64,000 nucleotides of DNA from Rhynchosporium graminicola (GCA_900074885.1 FJUW01000019.1:310001-374000), one strand, 5' to 3'. Positions 11,250-22,892 are shown, counted from the stretch's first letter. The notes: a model not told the origin generated them from the sequence alone. Translations and numbers: made by a program.

Positions 11250-12229
11250 TAGTCCTTAAGTATAATATAAGGGTTTTATAGATCTATAACGCTAACTCCT
11301 ATAGTGCTTTTACTAGTTCTTACCGGTACTCTTTCAGTAGCGTATTATATATATTACCTACGGTATATTCGCGCTTTCCTTAAGATAAAGTATAATAATA
11401 CTCTTATTTTAGAACTCTTATACTTATTTGATAAGCTTAACTCTAAGCTTTATAAGTATTATTCGGCGTTAAAGAGTAGTTATAAGTATATAAGTTACTT
11501 AAACCTAAATATAATTATATATACTAACGCGTTATAATTACCTAACTATATTAATATAGAGTATACTATTTTATCCGGTTTACTTCTTAGTAGCGAAGCT
11601 AAGGACGCGGAGCTAAATCAGGGCGGTATTATAGCTACTTATAAGGCGATTAATCAGATCTATTATCTTGCGAAATCTACTACTCTTATTATTACGTTAG
11701 AGATTACTATTATATAATTAATAGAGACTTAAGCTTTAAGGTATTCTATAAAGAAAGTATTTAAGGAGTTAGAGTTTATTAAAGTAATAAGTTAAGATCT
11801 TAAATCCTTAGATACTAGTATAATACTAACGTAATATAGGATCTAGATCTTTTAATAGTAGATTCGGCGAAGTCTAAGTTAATAGTATAAATAGTATTAA
11901 AGCAGATAAAGGAGTTAAATAGTATTATATAGGAATTTATAAAGAAAGCTATATTTAAGGCTATAATATCTAATACTAAGGGAAAGAGGAATTTGCCTTC
12001 TAGTTCAGAGATAGTATCAGATCTGGATACTCCCGGACTTTCTCTAAAGAAGAAACCTCGTAAGATTAGCTATTATACTCAGTTTACTACTAAAGCTATA
12101 TTAATAGATTTAGATAAGGAGTTAGATATAGTAATTCTAGTTCTAGATATTCCAGATTTACTAGAAGTTCCGAAGAACTTAAGGGAGAAAGCTAGAGAAG
12201 TAGAGGTAATAGAGGAAGTAGAGTTTTAG
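11250..12229 (+). pseudogene. Antisense coding-like frame in the 3' region of element C
   Basis: Lies on the strand opposite to pol, between the chromodomain end (about 12,340) and the polypurine tract. Frame 3 gives an uninterrupted 77-codon stretch (11304-11537) with a strongly hydrophobic segment (LLLVLTGTLSVAYYIYYL), probably membrane-spanning, and continues past RIP-type stops to about 11,850. From about 11,850 the frame switches and ends in an open 78-codon stretch rich in Lys/Glu (11993-12229). Amino-acid texture is coding-like rather than random AT translation. No family recognised. It runs tail-to-tail with pol. Confidence 0.5.
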
Positions 12230-12339
12230 ATATAGCGTTATTATAAGGCGCAATCGAGGAATTATCCTTAGTAATAAATTTTAATACTAATAACTATAAT
12301 AGCTTATTATCTTCTAAATAACTATAGTTATCTATCCTA

Positions 12340-15300
12340 TCTTCCTAAGCCTTAATCTATTAATCTAGTTTACGCGGAGGTCTAGGTTTACTTAAGTTAG
12401 TAGTATAGAAGTCTCTAAGCTTATATAAAGTACTTATTAGATTAGAAGCGTTATACTAAGTTAGGTCTGAGTTATAGCTTGACTAACTAACTTAATACTT
12501 CAGATTATCTCTTAAGAGCTATATAGCGAGTATATCTTATAACTCTTATTCTTCTTAAGTAGCGATAACCTCCGGGGATAGATTTAGTAACTCCTAGCTT
12601 AGTAATAAATCGTCCGAGTCCTTAAAGAGTAATTTAGGGGCGAATATATTATATATAAAGGATCCCGAGGGTAAATCTAGCTTATAAGAGTATCTGATCT
12701 TAGCTAGGACTTAGTATAGTCTTACCTAGAGGCTAGATAGCTTCTTACTTAGCTAGTAATTCTTAAGGTTCCTTATAGAGAGAAATACCTTATCTCTAAC
12801 TTCTTAATCGATATTATACAATTTCGGGTAAGTTAAAGCGCTTATCCTCTACTAAGTAGCTAGTATATTAGCTTTTATAACCTCGATAGCGGATTTAGTA
12901 TATTCAGCTAAGGATTTAGTATTAGTATAGTTAAGCTTCTCTTATAGTATCGATATTATAAGTTACTTCTAATCCTAGCTATTCTGCGGTAGTATACTAT
13001 ATTTAAGGGTATATAGCGCTATACCGATAGAATTATAAGGTAAGGTTCCTTAAGCGTAGTCTATTATTAGTAGTAGTTCGCTCTAGTTACTCTAGTAGTA
13101 ATTAATAAAAGGTCTAAGGTATTAGTTAATATACTAGTTCATAATCTCTATTTATCCGTCGGTTTACTAGTAGAAGGATGTAGAAAGCTTAACTTTAATT
13201 CTAATTATATAGTAAAACTCTTACTAGAAGGATAAGACTAGCTAAGCTCCTTAGTTAGATATAATTAACTTAGAAGTATATCTGAAACGATATATCTATT
13301 AGATAAATAACGTTATTATCCTACGGGTATCGATATTATAATAGTATAGTATTAATATAAAGTCTTTCCTTAGGTAGTTAATAAATACTAATATCTTATT
13401 AAATCCTTAGTTATTAGGCGAGAAGTCCTTAAAATCTATAGCTAAGTACTATATAAGGTAGCTAAGTACTAGTAATAGGTAGAGGAATCTTTAATATTTC
13501 GTCTGTTTCAGATAAGAGTACTAGTAAGAGTAGTAATTATAAGTATACTATTTTATATCTGATATAAGTCCTTTCTAGTAATAATAAGTAGAAATCATTT
13601 TAGCGGTCTTACGAGCGTTTAGATAAGTAGAGGAAACTTAATCGTAGATTTCGCTAATTAAATAGGTATATAGTAAGGTATAGTATTATATGTATAGATA
13701 ACTATTATAAAGTAGTAAATTATTATTAATAGTATAACTATCTCTTAATATATTTCGTTCCTTAGAGAATAATTCTTAGTTAAATTAGTATAGTTTCTCG
13801 ATTAAATTAAAAAAATTATATATAAGTTCCGGTAGCGTATTAGTCCTTAGTAATATTAAGTATATATAACTAATTTAATCGATATAATACTTAGCTAGTT
13901 CCGTATTAATCTTAAAGTCTAAGTAGTCTAGAGGTAATAAAACCCGAGATCTATTATCTTATTTCTATTATTCTTATATCCTTAGATCTTATTCCTTATA
14001 GCTAAGGATATTAGCTTTAGTGTTATTTTTACTAAGCGTATATATAATTTGAAAGTTAAATTCGGAAAGGAATTCTATTTATCTAGCTTACTTACTAGTT
14101 AGGACCTTAATAGTTATAAAGTATTCTAAGGATCGATAGTCCGTATATACGCTAGTATAACGTTATAGAGATATGAGTTCTAGTCTCTATTTCCGGAAAG
14201 ACTTAATAATAGCGTATAGCTTCTTATTATAGATCTTCTAGTTTAGTTTATATCTATTAAGAATATAAGAGTAGAATCTAATTAGATACTACTAGTTATC
14301 TTTATATAATTAGGAGATAACTCTAGCTATTATACTATCAGANTAGTAAATTATTATTAATAGTATAACTATCTCTTAATATATTTCGTTCCTTAGAGAA
14401 TAATTCTTAGTTAAATTAGTATAGTTTCTCGATTAAATTAAAAAAATTATATATAAGTTCCGGTAGCGTATTAGTCCTTAGTAATATTAAGTATATATAA
14501 CTAATTTAATCGATATAATACTTAGCTAGTTCCGTATTAATCTTAAAGTCTAAGTAGTCTAGAGGTAATAAAACCCGAGATCTATTATCTTATTTCTATT
14601 ATTCTTATATCCTTAGATCTTATTCCTTATAGCTAAGGATATTAGCTTTAGTGTTATTTTTACTAAGCGTATATATAATTTGAAAGTTAAATTCGGAAAG
14701 GAATTCTATTTATCTAGCTTACTTACTAGTTAGGACCTTAATAGTTATAAAGTATTCTAAGGATCGATAGTCTATATATACGCTAGTATAATATTATAGA
14801 GATATAAGTTCTAGTCTCTATTTCCGGAAAGACTTAATAATAGCGTATAGCTTCTTATTATAGATCTTCTAGTTTAGTTTATATCTATTAAGAATATAAG
14901 AGTAGAATCTAATTAGATACTACTAGGTATCTTTATATAATTAGGAGATAACTCTAGCTATTATACTATTAGAAGTATTAGTTTCTAGTTTAGTTTATAA
15001 TTTAGGGTCGAAATAATATAGTTTCTATACTAATAGTAGCTATTAATATAAATCGTCGAAGGACCTCTTATAATCGTTAGTGGAATTCTATAGTACTATA
15101 AGCTAAGTAAGTACTAAGAGAGGTTTAGCGATAAGGCCGAAATTCCGAATAAATTAATAATAGAACCTATAGAATCCTAAGAAGGATTTTATAGCTATTA
15201 CTATTTCGGAGTACTTCTAGTTTACTAATAATATTACTTTCTCGGGATCTAGCTCGATTCCGTTAGTAGTAATAATATATCTAGAGTATTTAGTCCGAGT

Positions 15301-16900
15301 AATATAGAATTCGCTTTTCTTAATATCTACTTAGAGTCTAGTATCTATTAAGTATTATAATACTAATTTAATATATTCCTTATATTCTTAGAGGGTTTCT
15401 AAGTATATAAGAATATTATCTAGATAAGCTATATAGAAATTATCTAGAAAGTCTAGTAGTATATTATTTATATATTACTAGTATATACTAAGTCTATTAT
15501 AGAGCCTAAAAGGTAGTACTTTATATTTATAGGATCTGAAGCGAGTTTAGAAGGTAGTATATTCCTCGGATTCGGGGTCTATATAGATATAGTTAAATAC
15601 TACTTAGATATCTAGTTTAATAAAGATTATTACTTTAGATATACGAGTTAAGAGCTTATCGATCCTAAGTATTAAGTAGGAATCCTTTCGAGTGATCGTA
15701 TTAAACTTACGATAGTTAATATAGAAGCGTAATCCTCTATCGGCTTTCTTAATAAATAATATAAGTAATATAAAGGGACTTTAGCTAGATTTAATAAATC
15801 CCTTATCTAAGTTCTCTATAAAGTACTCTTTAGTTACTTATAGTTTATCTATAGATTACTAATATAAGAGCGAATATATATTAAGTAATAGTTCTTCTAG
15901 AATAATTTTATAATCGTATAAGCGATATAGCGGAAGAATATCAGAATCCTGCTTAGAAAAGGCTTCCTTAAGAGTATAGTACTATTCCGGTAGCTTTTCG
16001 GCTATAAGTCGTTCGGTATCGGGATCCTTAGGAGAATCGCTATTTAGATAGTCTTATAAGAAGTAGTTTATCTTATAAATACTAATAAAGAATAATTCAG
16101 AGCTTTTATATTTTATATTAAAATAAAAAGCTATAATACTAATTTAGTAAATCGGAACTAGTTTCTAGATCCTTAGAGATTAAGAGGAGTACTTACGATA
16201 AGGTTTTAGTATAAGTACTTTTCTCGATGAATTCGGAGCGGGAAAGAGTTCGGATTCTTTAGTAATAAGCGGAAATAAGTTATATAGTAGAGATAATATA
16301 TTAATATACTATATCGCTACTATTTAGTATAATCGCTATTAGTTTAGCTAGTTTATAGCTAAGTCCTGCGCGTTAGTATCGATTTAGTAAGATTAATTAA
16401 TACTAAGTTTATAAAGCAGTAGAGTTATAATTATCTCCTTATTATATTAGAGAGTAGCTAGATAGCGTTCTAGCTATAGAAGCTAGTAGTAGAGTATATC
16501 TAGCTTAACTTGAAATCGTTATATCTATTTAATACTAATAATTATATCTTATTATCCTAAATCGAGAAGAATAAAAGAGTAGTTATAAATACGCTTATTA
16601 TTAATAGAAAAGTATAAATATATAAAATAGGTAATATAAGTTCTAATAGACTATTAGAACTTATATATTAGAATAGAATAGAGTAGTAGCTCGATTTTAA
16701 TACTAAGGGCCCCTGATAGTTATCTAGTAAGAGTATAATTAATAAACAGATAACTATTCGCTCTAGTATCGATTAAGCTACTTATAGAGACTCTTAGCTC
16801 GTTTATACTAACTATAGTTAGGTATATGAATTACTTACCTCCTATTAAGGAGTTAAAGTCTAGATTAGAGAGATTATACTTACGTAAACTTAGGAAGGAG
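12340..16900 (-). pseudogene. C pol: protease, RT, RNase H, integrase, chromodomain (decayed)
   Basis: Minus-strand motifs, in order: protease LIDTRANSYLFIN (active Asp codon at about 16,768, GxA now RxA); RT catalytic box AYLDN at about 15,415-15,429 (second Asp changed to Asn by RIP); RNase H and zinc-binding part around 14,000-14,700; integrase core DFKDFSPNN at about 13,432; conserved VRDKVFLS and LSKKL segments at about 12,780; chromodomain about 12,380-12,560 ending in KLRDFYTTN...KPRPPRKL. Order PR-RT-RH-IN-chromodomain is that of Ty3/gypsy chromoviruses. Many TAA/TAG replace Gln/Trp. A 628-bp part is present twice around N 14,343. Confidence 0.85.
13713..14971. repeat. 628-bp segment present twice around a single N (14,343)
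   Basis: 13713-14340 recurs at 14344-14971 with only a few differences, mostly CG versus TA. The lone N between them suggests two contig ends from the same or sister copies placed side by side, not a biological tandem duplication. Confidence 0.75.
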
Positions 16901-19598
16901 TTTTTACCTAGGCCTTATTATTTCCCTTTAGTATTAGTTCAGATTCGGAAGGTATATCTTCTACTACTTCCTTAGTTACTTAATCCTCTTCTAGAAATTC
17001 GTCGATTAATTAAACTTTAAGCGAGTTAAGATAATCTAGCTTAATATAACTAAGCTATTTATAACTATAATACCTAAGGGGTTCTCCGGTCGAGGTAATA
17101 AGGCGTTTTAGCGCAGAGGGAGTACTAGATTATACTAGAATAGAGGTACGTACGTATAGTATAGGAGTAGTTTATCGAGGGGCTAAGCTTAGGGACCGGT
17201 AAGGAGTAGAACTAGTAGAAGTTATAGTAATAATAGTAAGCTTATAGTACTATACCGGAGTAGTAGCTTTCTTAGGATAAGTATATTCTGAGTTATAGTA
17301 ATATTCGGTATTAAAAGAAAGTAAGGATCTAACTATAGAAGCGTAATCCTTATTCTATATTAGTTTAATAATAAGAGTTAAAGCGCGTAAGGATAATATA
17401 ATCTTATCTTATATATAGAAGAACTATTCTTTCCTTTTAACTTTACCTTAGATAGTAGCGCTTTAAAGTCGACTACGAAACTCGGCGAAGATCTCGCGTA
17501 TATAGCTAAGTTATTATATTTCTAAGTAGTAGAAAGCGTTATAATAGTTATCTTCTTCTAAACTAATAAAGAAGTTCTCTTCTAGTAAGGAGATTATTTC
17601 CTTATTAGTCTTAAACTTATTAGTAAGATATTAGGGCGTAAGATACTCCTTAGCTAATTTAGTAACTAGTCCCTATACGAGAACGCGCTAGGAGAAGTCT
17701 GTAAGATAGTAGTTAGCGTTTATAGCTAGCTAGTCTCGTATCGATACTCTCTATTAGAGGAAAGTAAGGTCTAACCTATTATCTAGGAGTAAGATCTTCT
17801 TAGTAAGATAAGACTTCTTAGGGCGTAACTCTACTGATTTAGCGCTAAGGAAAGGAGATAATTTATTAGGAATAGTATTCTCTCTCTTAGTACTACGTAT
17901 CAGAATAGAGTTTATTAGCTTATTAAACTTCGCTATACGCGGAGATTATAGTATTAGTTCTAGTAGGAGAGTCGAAGATAAGCGAGGGACTCTTATAAGG
18001 AACTTATCTTATATAGAGATTAGTTTATCTATAGTATCTTCTAAAGAGTTATTCTTTTTCTCTTAGTCTACTAATTATTATAAGAGGGAATAGATTNTAT
18101 TAATAGAAAAGTATAAATATATAAAATAAGTAATATAAGTTCTAATAGACTATTAGAACTTATATATTAGAATAGAATAGAGTAGTAGCTCGATTTTAAT
18201 ACTAAGGGCCCCTGATAGTTATCTAGTAAGAGTATAATTAATAAACAGATAACTATTCGCTCTAGTATCGATTAAGCTACTTATAGAGACTCTTAGCTCG
18301 TTTATACTAACTATAGTTAGGTATATGAATTACTTACCTCCTATTAAGGAGTTAAAGTCTAGATTAGAGAGATTATACTTATATAGACCTAAGAAGGAGT
18401 TTTTACTTAAGCCTTATTATTTCCTTCTAATATTAGTCTAGATTCAGAGGGTATATCTTCTATTACTTCTTTAGTTACTTAATTCTCTTCCGGAAATTCG
18501 TTAATTAATTAAACTTTAAGCGAGTTAGGGCAGTCTAGCTTAATATAACTAAGCTACCTATAACTGTAATACCTAGGGGGTTCTCCAGTCGAGGTAGTAA
18601 GGCGTTTTAGCGCGGAGGGAGTACTAGACTATACCGGGGTAGAAGTACGTATATATAATACGGGAGTAGTTTATCGAGGGGCTGAGCTTAGGGACCGGTA
18701 AGAAGTAGTAATAGTAAGCTTATAGTACTATACCGGAGTAATAGCTTTCTCGGGATAGGTATATTCTGAGTTATAATAACGTTTAGTATTAAAAGAAAGT
18801 AAGGATCTAACTATAGAAATATAATTCTTATTCTATATTAGTTTAATAATAAGAGTTAAAGCGCGTAAAGATAATATAATCTTATCCTATATATAGAAGA
18901 ACTACTCCTTCTTTTTAACTTTACTTTAGATAGTAGCGCTTTGAAATCGATTACGAAACTCGGCGAAAGTCTCGCGTATATAGCTAAGTTATTATATTTC
19001 TAAGTAGTAGAAAGCGTTATAATAGTTATCTTCTTCTAAACTAGTAAAGAAGTTCTCTTCTAGTAAAGAGATTATTTTATTACTAGTCTTAAACTCGTTA
19101 GTAAGGTACTAAAGCGTAAGATACTCCTTATCTAATCTAGTAACTAATTCCTATACGAGAACGCGCCGGGAGAAATCCGTAAGGTAATAATTAGCGTTTA
19201 TAGCTAGCCGGTCTCGTATCGATACTCTCTATTAGAGGAAAGTAGAGTCCGATCTATTATCTAAGAGTAGGATCTTCTTAGTAAGATAAGACTTCTTAAG
19301 GCGTAACTCTATCGATTTAGCGCTAGAGGAAGGAGATAGTTTATTAGGAATAGTATCCTCTCTCTTAGTACTATATATCAGAATAGAGTTTATTAGCTTA
19401 TTAAACTCCGCTATACGCGGAGATTATAATATTAGTTCTAGTAGGAGAGTCGAAGATAAGTAAGGGACCCTTATAAGGAACTTATCTTATATAAAGATTA
19501 GTCTATCTATAGTATCTTCTAGAGAGTTATTCTTCTTCTCTTAGTCTACTAATTATTATAAGAGGGAATAGATCAGGTTCGAGTTACTTATAGTAATA
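16596..19598. repeat. 1.5-kb segment present twice around a single N (18,097)
   Basis: 16596-18096 recurs from 18098. The copies differ at many RIP-type sites and by a 21-bp indel near the GGACCGGTAAG sequence, so they come from different element copies. The join at the single N is probably a scaffold artefact. Confidence 0.75.
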
Positions 19599-20020
19599 AG
19601 AGTACTTAGCGATTATACTCTTAGTAAATTTCGCTTTTATTTTCTTTTCCCTCTTAGTTAGTATTTCCTTAATAAAATATTAATATTCTCTAGAGTAAGA
19701 GACGTTTAGAGTAAGGAAGAGTATAGTAGATTAGGTTTAGAGGTAAAGCGGAAAGGGTCGCGTTAAGTCCCCCTAGAACTAGAGGAGTCTCTAGTTTATT
19801 AGTTAGGAGCTATTCTAGTAGCTTAAAAAGAGGTATATTAAGGCTATTTCGGTAGTAATATATAGAAGTTAAAGTTCCGCGGTATTTATTATACTTTCTT
19901 TAAAATCTATTTATAATTCCTTTATACTAAGGAGGTTATTAAAGAAGCGTTAGCGAAGACCTCCTCTATTATACTATTTATGATAAGCTAAATTAAACCC
20001 TGATTTATAGTTATCTGAGA
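16900..20020 (-). pseudogene. C gag region with CCHC zinc knuckle (decayed, partly duplicated)
   Basis: On minus, a CX2CX4HX4C pattern can be read at about 17,033-17,075 with every Cys and the His replaced by Tyr (TGY/CAY to TAY), and again in the duplicate at about 18,533-18,577, where the last Cys survives. The gag N-terminus lies towards 19.6-20.0 kb. Boundaries are approximate because of the duplicated 1.5 kb. Confidence 0.7.
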
Positions 20021-20123
20021 GATCTCTAGTATCTTAGTTATATACAAGTAGTTATCGAATAACTAACTTAGTAGTAAGATATTATAGTAAACTATCTCTA
20101 GCTATCTTAATCTTTTTATTTAA
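20018..20123 (-). promoter_or_regulatory. C leader: primer site and palindrome
   Basis: Just inside the 5' LTR the leader reads TTAAATAAAAAGATTAAG in element sense. Its AAATAAAAAGAT is complementary to ATCTTTTTGTTT in the LTR except for one RIP-type change. About 100 nt further on is the 10-nt palindrome AGAGATCTCT (20018-20027), shared with element B. Confidence 0.55.
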
Positions 20124-20598
20124 TATTATAATATAAGACTTAAGGTAGTATATAAGTAAGAATAAATAAGTAGAGAGGCTAAGAGCGATCTTATATAGTC
20201 TACTACGAAGAAAACAAAAAGATAAGGAAGGAAGAAGAAGAGAGATAAGGTATAAAGTACCTTATATATATATACTAGTATTAGTCCGATATTATACCGG
20301 GTCGGATACTAGTTCTGCCGGGATACCTATAAACTTGGGCCCTGTTATCTATCCTTCTTCTTATATGATATTCAGGTGAGCTATCTGTGACGGCGCATGG
20401 TATACGTGGCAGATACGGGCCAGTATCGGTGCCTTAGGCATACCCTCCTTGTATATATAGAAGGTGCAGACTCCTTCAGAGCTCTGCATCTTTCTGTTTC
20501 CTTCGTACCAGACTATATAAGATCGCTCTTAGCCTCCCTACTTGTTTATTCTTGCTTGTATACCGCCTTGAGTCTTGTGTCGTTACACTATCATCATA
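20124..20598 (-). repeat. LTR C, 5' LTR of C(-), split by a solo LTR
   Basis: 20124-20385 plus 20593-20598 form one 268-bp LTR. The outer end reads CTATCATCATA, a RIP version of CTGTCGTCACA, and is interrupted after CTATC by the solo LTR of B. Confidence 0.88.
20386..20587 (+). repeat. Solo LTR of family B
   Basis: 202 bp from TGTGACGGCG to GTCGTTACA with CTATC on both sides (20381-20385 and 20588-20592). Unlike its surroundings it keeps many CpA/TpG dinucleotides. It has a TATA-like run, then ATCTTTCTGTTT, then a second TATA-like ACTATATAAGATC. An open frame crosses it but shows no sign of being a gene. Confidence 0.9.
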
Positions 20599-20603
20599 CC
20601 TTA

Positions 20604-21379
20604 AGGATTATATTAAGGATAAGCTTTCTAGGACTAATAAACTAGATAATCTAGAAGATCTAATTAAATTATCTACTATTATTAATAAACGAATCTAGGA
20701 ATAAGCGAAAGAGAAAGAAGGATATTTTACGCTTATTTACTTCTGAAAACCCTAATTTCTATAGCGACTTAGTAAATATTAAGGAAATTTCTAATCTCAC
20801 TCGAATAATAAATATAACTATTATAATCTGATAGAAATAGATAGAGTTGAAAGAGGATCTAAGGGCTAAGCTAAGAAAGATAAACGCTAAGAGAAGAGCT
20901 TATATTATATATATAATAAGCTAGGATACCTCGCTTATAATTATTCTTAGAAGAAGAAATAAGAAAGGAAACCTTAGAATAAACCTAAGAGAGAATTCGG
21001 ATTCGTAGAAAGGAAGCTAGATTACCGAGAGGCTTCTAGCGTATAATAGAGTTCGTAGGACTTTATAGCTTATAAATCTAATAAAGAATTCGAAGAGAAC
21101 TTAGTTGAACTTCTAGAGGAAGACTAAGAAAGCTAGAGTATTATAGATAAAAGAAACTATCTATATAATAATGAAAACTAGACTCTTCGAAATTATAATA
21201 ATAGAAGAAGAATATAGGCTTATAACGAAACTAAGTCCGATTTTATAGAGTATTATCGAACTTATAATATACTTAACTTAGATATAAACTATATTATTAT
21301 CTACTACGATACTATTATTATTATATTCTAAGTTAATACTAGGGATATCGAGGAATAACTAGATCGTTATATAGCTAAC
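20604..21379 (+). pseudogene. A(+) gag, second part with zinc knuckle (decayed)
   Basis: Resumes the gag cut by element C. Around 20,908-20,960 a CX2CX4HX4C knuckle followed by Lys is visible with Cys and His turned into Tyr. It matches the reverse complement of A(-) at about 27,850-28,640. It ends at the CTAAC target of element B. Confidence 0.75.
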
Positions 21380-21581
21380 TGTAACGACATAAGACTCAAG
21401 GCGGTATATAAGCAAGAATAAATAAGTAGGGAGGCTAAGAGCGATCTTATATAGTCTGGTACGAAGGAAACAGAAAGATATAGAGCTCTAAAGGAGTCTG
21501 CACCTTCTATATATATAAGGAGGGTATGCCTAAGGCACCGATACTGGCCCGTATCTGCCACGTATACTATGCGCCGTTATA
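21380..21581 (-). repeat. LTR B, 3' LTR of B(-)
   Basis: 202 bp. Begins on plus with TGTAACGAC and ends GCGCCGTTATA. Nearly identical to 22641-22842 and to the solo copy 20386-20587. Confidence 0.92.
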
Positions 21582-21619
21582 TTACCCCCTTCCAAGATAA
21601 AGGCTCGCCCTCGAGCCTT
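21582..21619 (-). promoter_or_regulatory. Polypurine tract and hairpin of element B
   Basis: In element sense: perfect 8-bp stem AAGGCTCG/CGAGCCTT (21600-21607 and 21612-21619) with loop AGGG, then CTTGGAAGGGGG next to the 3' LTR. The stem-loop core is the same as in element D. Confidence 0.65.
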
Positions 21620-22427
21620 AAAGAATCGAAGTAACTAAGGAAACAAAGTAAGTACAAAACATAGTCAAATATCAAGATAACCTTCTAAATTTCTATCAAA
21701 CCGAAACTATAGATACTAATTCAGTACCGAGATTATCTCTTCTACAGAGGGAAACGCAATCTCCGAGAGATACTATAGTTCCAAGTAACCTCTTATAAGG
21801 CCAGAAGTAGAGCTCTAGACTAGCGCTTTACGGGCACGCGTAGTCAGGTATTAGTCTGAATTAACTTCTAGTCAGTCCGGAGGTCCGTAAATTATCAATT
21901 AAAGAGCGTTTAAGGGTAAGTTCTATCGGTAATTATAATACCGAGTTTTACTAAATAAGCGAGGCTAAGCGAGTAATTGAAACACTTAAAGGTTACGAAA
22001 GAAACGAAAGTCCAAATCGAATTCTAAAGAAGCTAAAAGATTAAGGAGGGTCAGATATCTTCGTTAAGTAGATATAGAAAGTATTAAATTAAAGGTTCTA
22101 GTAGAAGGAGGTCGATTCTGCCGAGGGGGATAAATTGTACCGGGGTATAGGGGTTACGAGTCGGATTCTGGTAATTTCCGCTAGGGTAATAAGCTACTTT
22201 ATCCTAGCTTAAAAGTAAGGTTTTTCGCTATTAGAGCTACTTTCGGAAGGTTAAAGTCGGGTAAGAGGATAATAAATATTAAGGTCTATAGGGAAGTTTC
22301 TACCTAAAATTCGTCTGCTGTTTTACTTCGTACGCACGAAGGAACGAGTTTCGAAGTATCCGAGAGTGACTTCGTAGTAATACTAGTACTTCTGAGGCTG
22401 AATTACGTTCAAATTCCTAGCTATCCG

Positions 22428-22640
22428 AGAGATCTCTAGAATCTTAGCTCTTTTGAAAACCTAACTATCGAATTCGTAATTAATAATACTAACTGTTTCC
22501 GTATAATTCCGAAAATCTAAGGTAAGTAGAGATAACTCAGCGAAGAGCTCCCTAATAGTCGAAAAAGAAAATCAAAATCGAGTTTTCTAAGTGAGATATT
22601 ATTTAATACTATCCCCGGCGGTCTTAATCTTTCTGTTTAA
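22428..22640 (-). promoter_or_regulatory. B leader: primer site and palindrome
   Basis: Directly inside the 5' LTR the leader reads TTAAACAGAAAGATTAAG in element sense. AAACAGAAAGAT is the exact complement of ATCTTTCTGTTT in the LTR, 12 of 12. The palindrome AGAGATCTCT lies at 22428-22437 in sequence shared with the C leader. Confidence 0.6.
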
Positions 22641-22842
22641 TATAACGATATAAGACTTAAAGCGGTATATAAGTAAGAATAAACAAGTAGGGAGGCTAAG
22701 AGCGATCTTATATAGTCTAGTATAAAGGAAACAGAAAGATATAGAGCTCTGAAGGAGTCTGCACCTTCTATATATATAAGGAGGGTATGCCTAAGGCACT
22801 GATACTGGCCCATATCTGCCACGTATACTATGCGCCGTCACA
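22641..22842 (-). repeat. LTR B, 5' LTR of B(-)
   Basis: 202 bp, same boundaries as the other two B LTRs. The outer end GCGCCGTCACA keeps the unmutated terminal CA. Confidence 0.92.
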
Positions 22843-22892
22843 CTAACCTCGAAGGGGAACTAGGACTAAAAGAGTTTAAATAACTAGATTAG

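Larger units (their letters stand above)
10516..20598 (-). mobile_element. Ty3/gypsy LTR retrotransposon C(-), inserted in gag of A(+)
   Basis: Flanked by CCTTA (10511-10515 and 20599-20603). The unfilled site is intact in A(-) near 28,640-28,652. LTRs are about 268 bp: the 3' LTR is 10516-10773 (258 bp, 10 bp lost near its outer end) and the 5' LTR is 20124-20598, split by a solo LTR of B. The interior shows zinc knuckle, protease, RT, RNase H, integrase and chromodomain on the minus strand, plus a coding-like frame on the plus strand. Two segments are present twice next to single N characters. Without these and the solo LTR the element would be about 7.7 kb. Confidence 0.9.
21380..22842 (-). 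mobile_element. Non-autonomous LTR retrotransposon B(-)
   Basis: 1463 bp: two 202-bp LTRs (21380-21581 and 22641-22842) around a 1059-bp interior, flanked by CTAAC (21375-21379 and 22843-22847). The unfilled site is present in A(-) near 27,848-27,860. The interior has no reading frame of note and no gag or pol motif, and it keeps many CpG. The downstream half of the LTR and the leader are shared with element C, so B probably depended on C proteins. Small size and lack of coding are those of TRIM-like elements. Confidence 0.9.

Noticed and set aside
20124..20598. B and C LTRs as two orientations of a terminal inverted repeat DNA transposon
   Set aside because: They face each other at 20,386, but target duplications, polypurine tracts and paired direct LTRs elsewhere show two independent LTR families.
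20397..20645. Open frame of 82 codons, with relatives at 21367-21561, 22637-22822 and 25348-25533
   Set aside because: All lie across LTRs of B or C. The similarity is LTR similarity. Parts of the frame fall on regulatory sequence, and no protein family fits.
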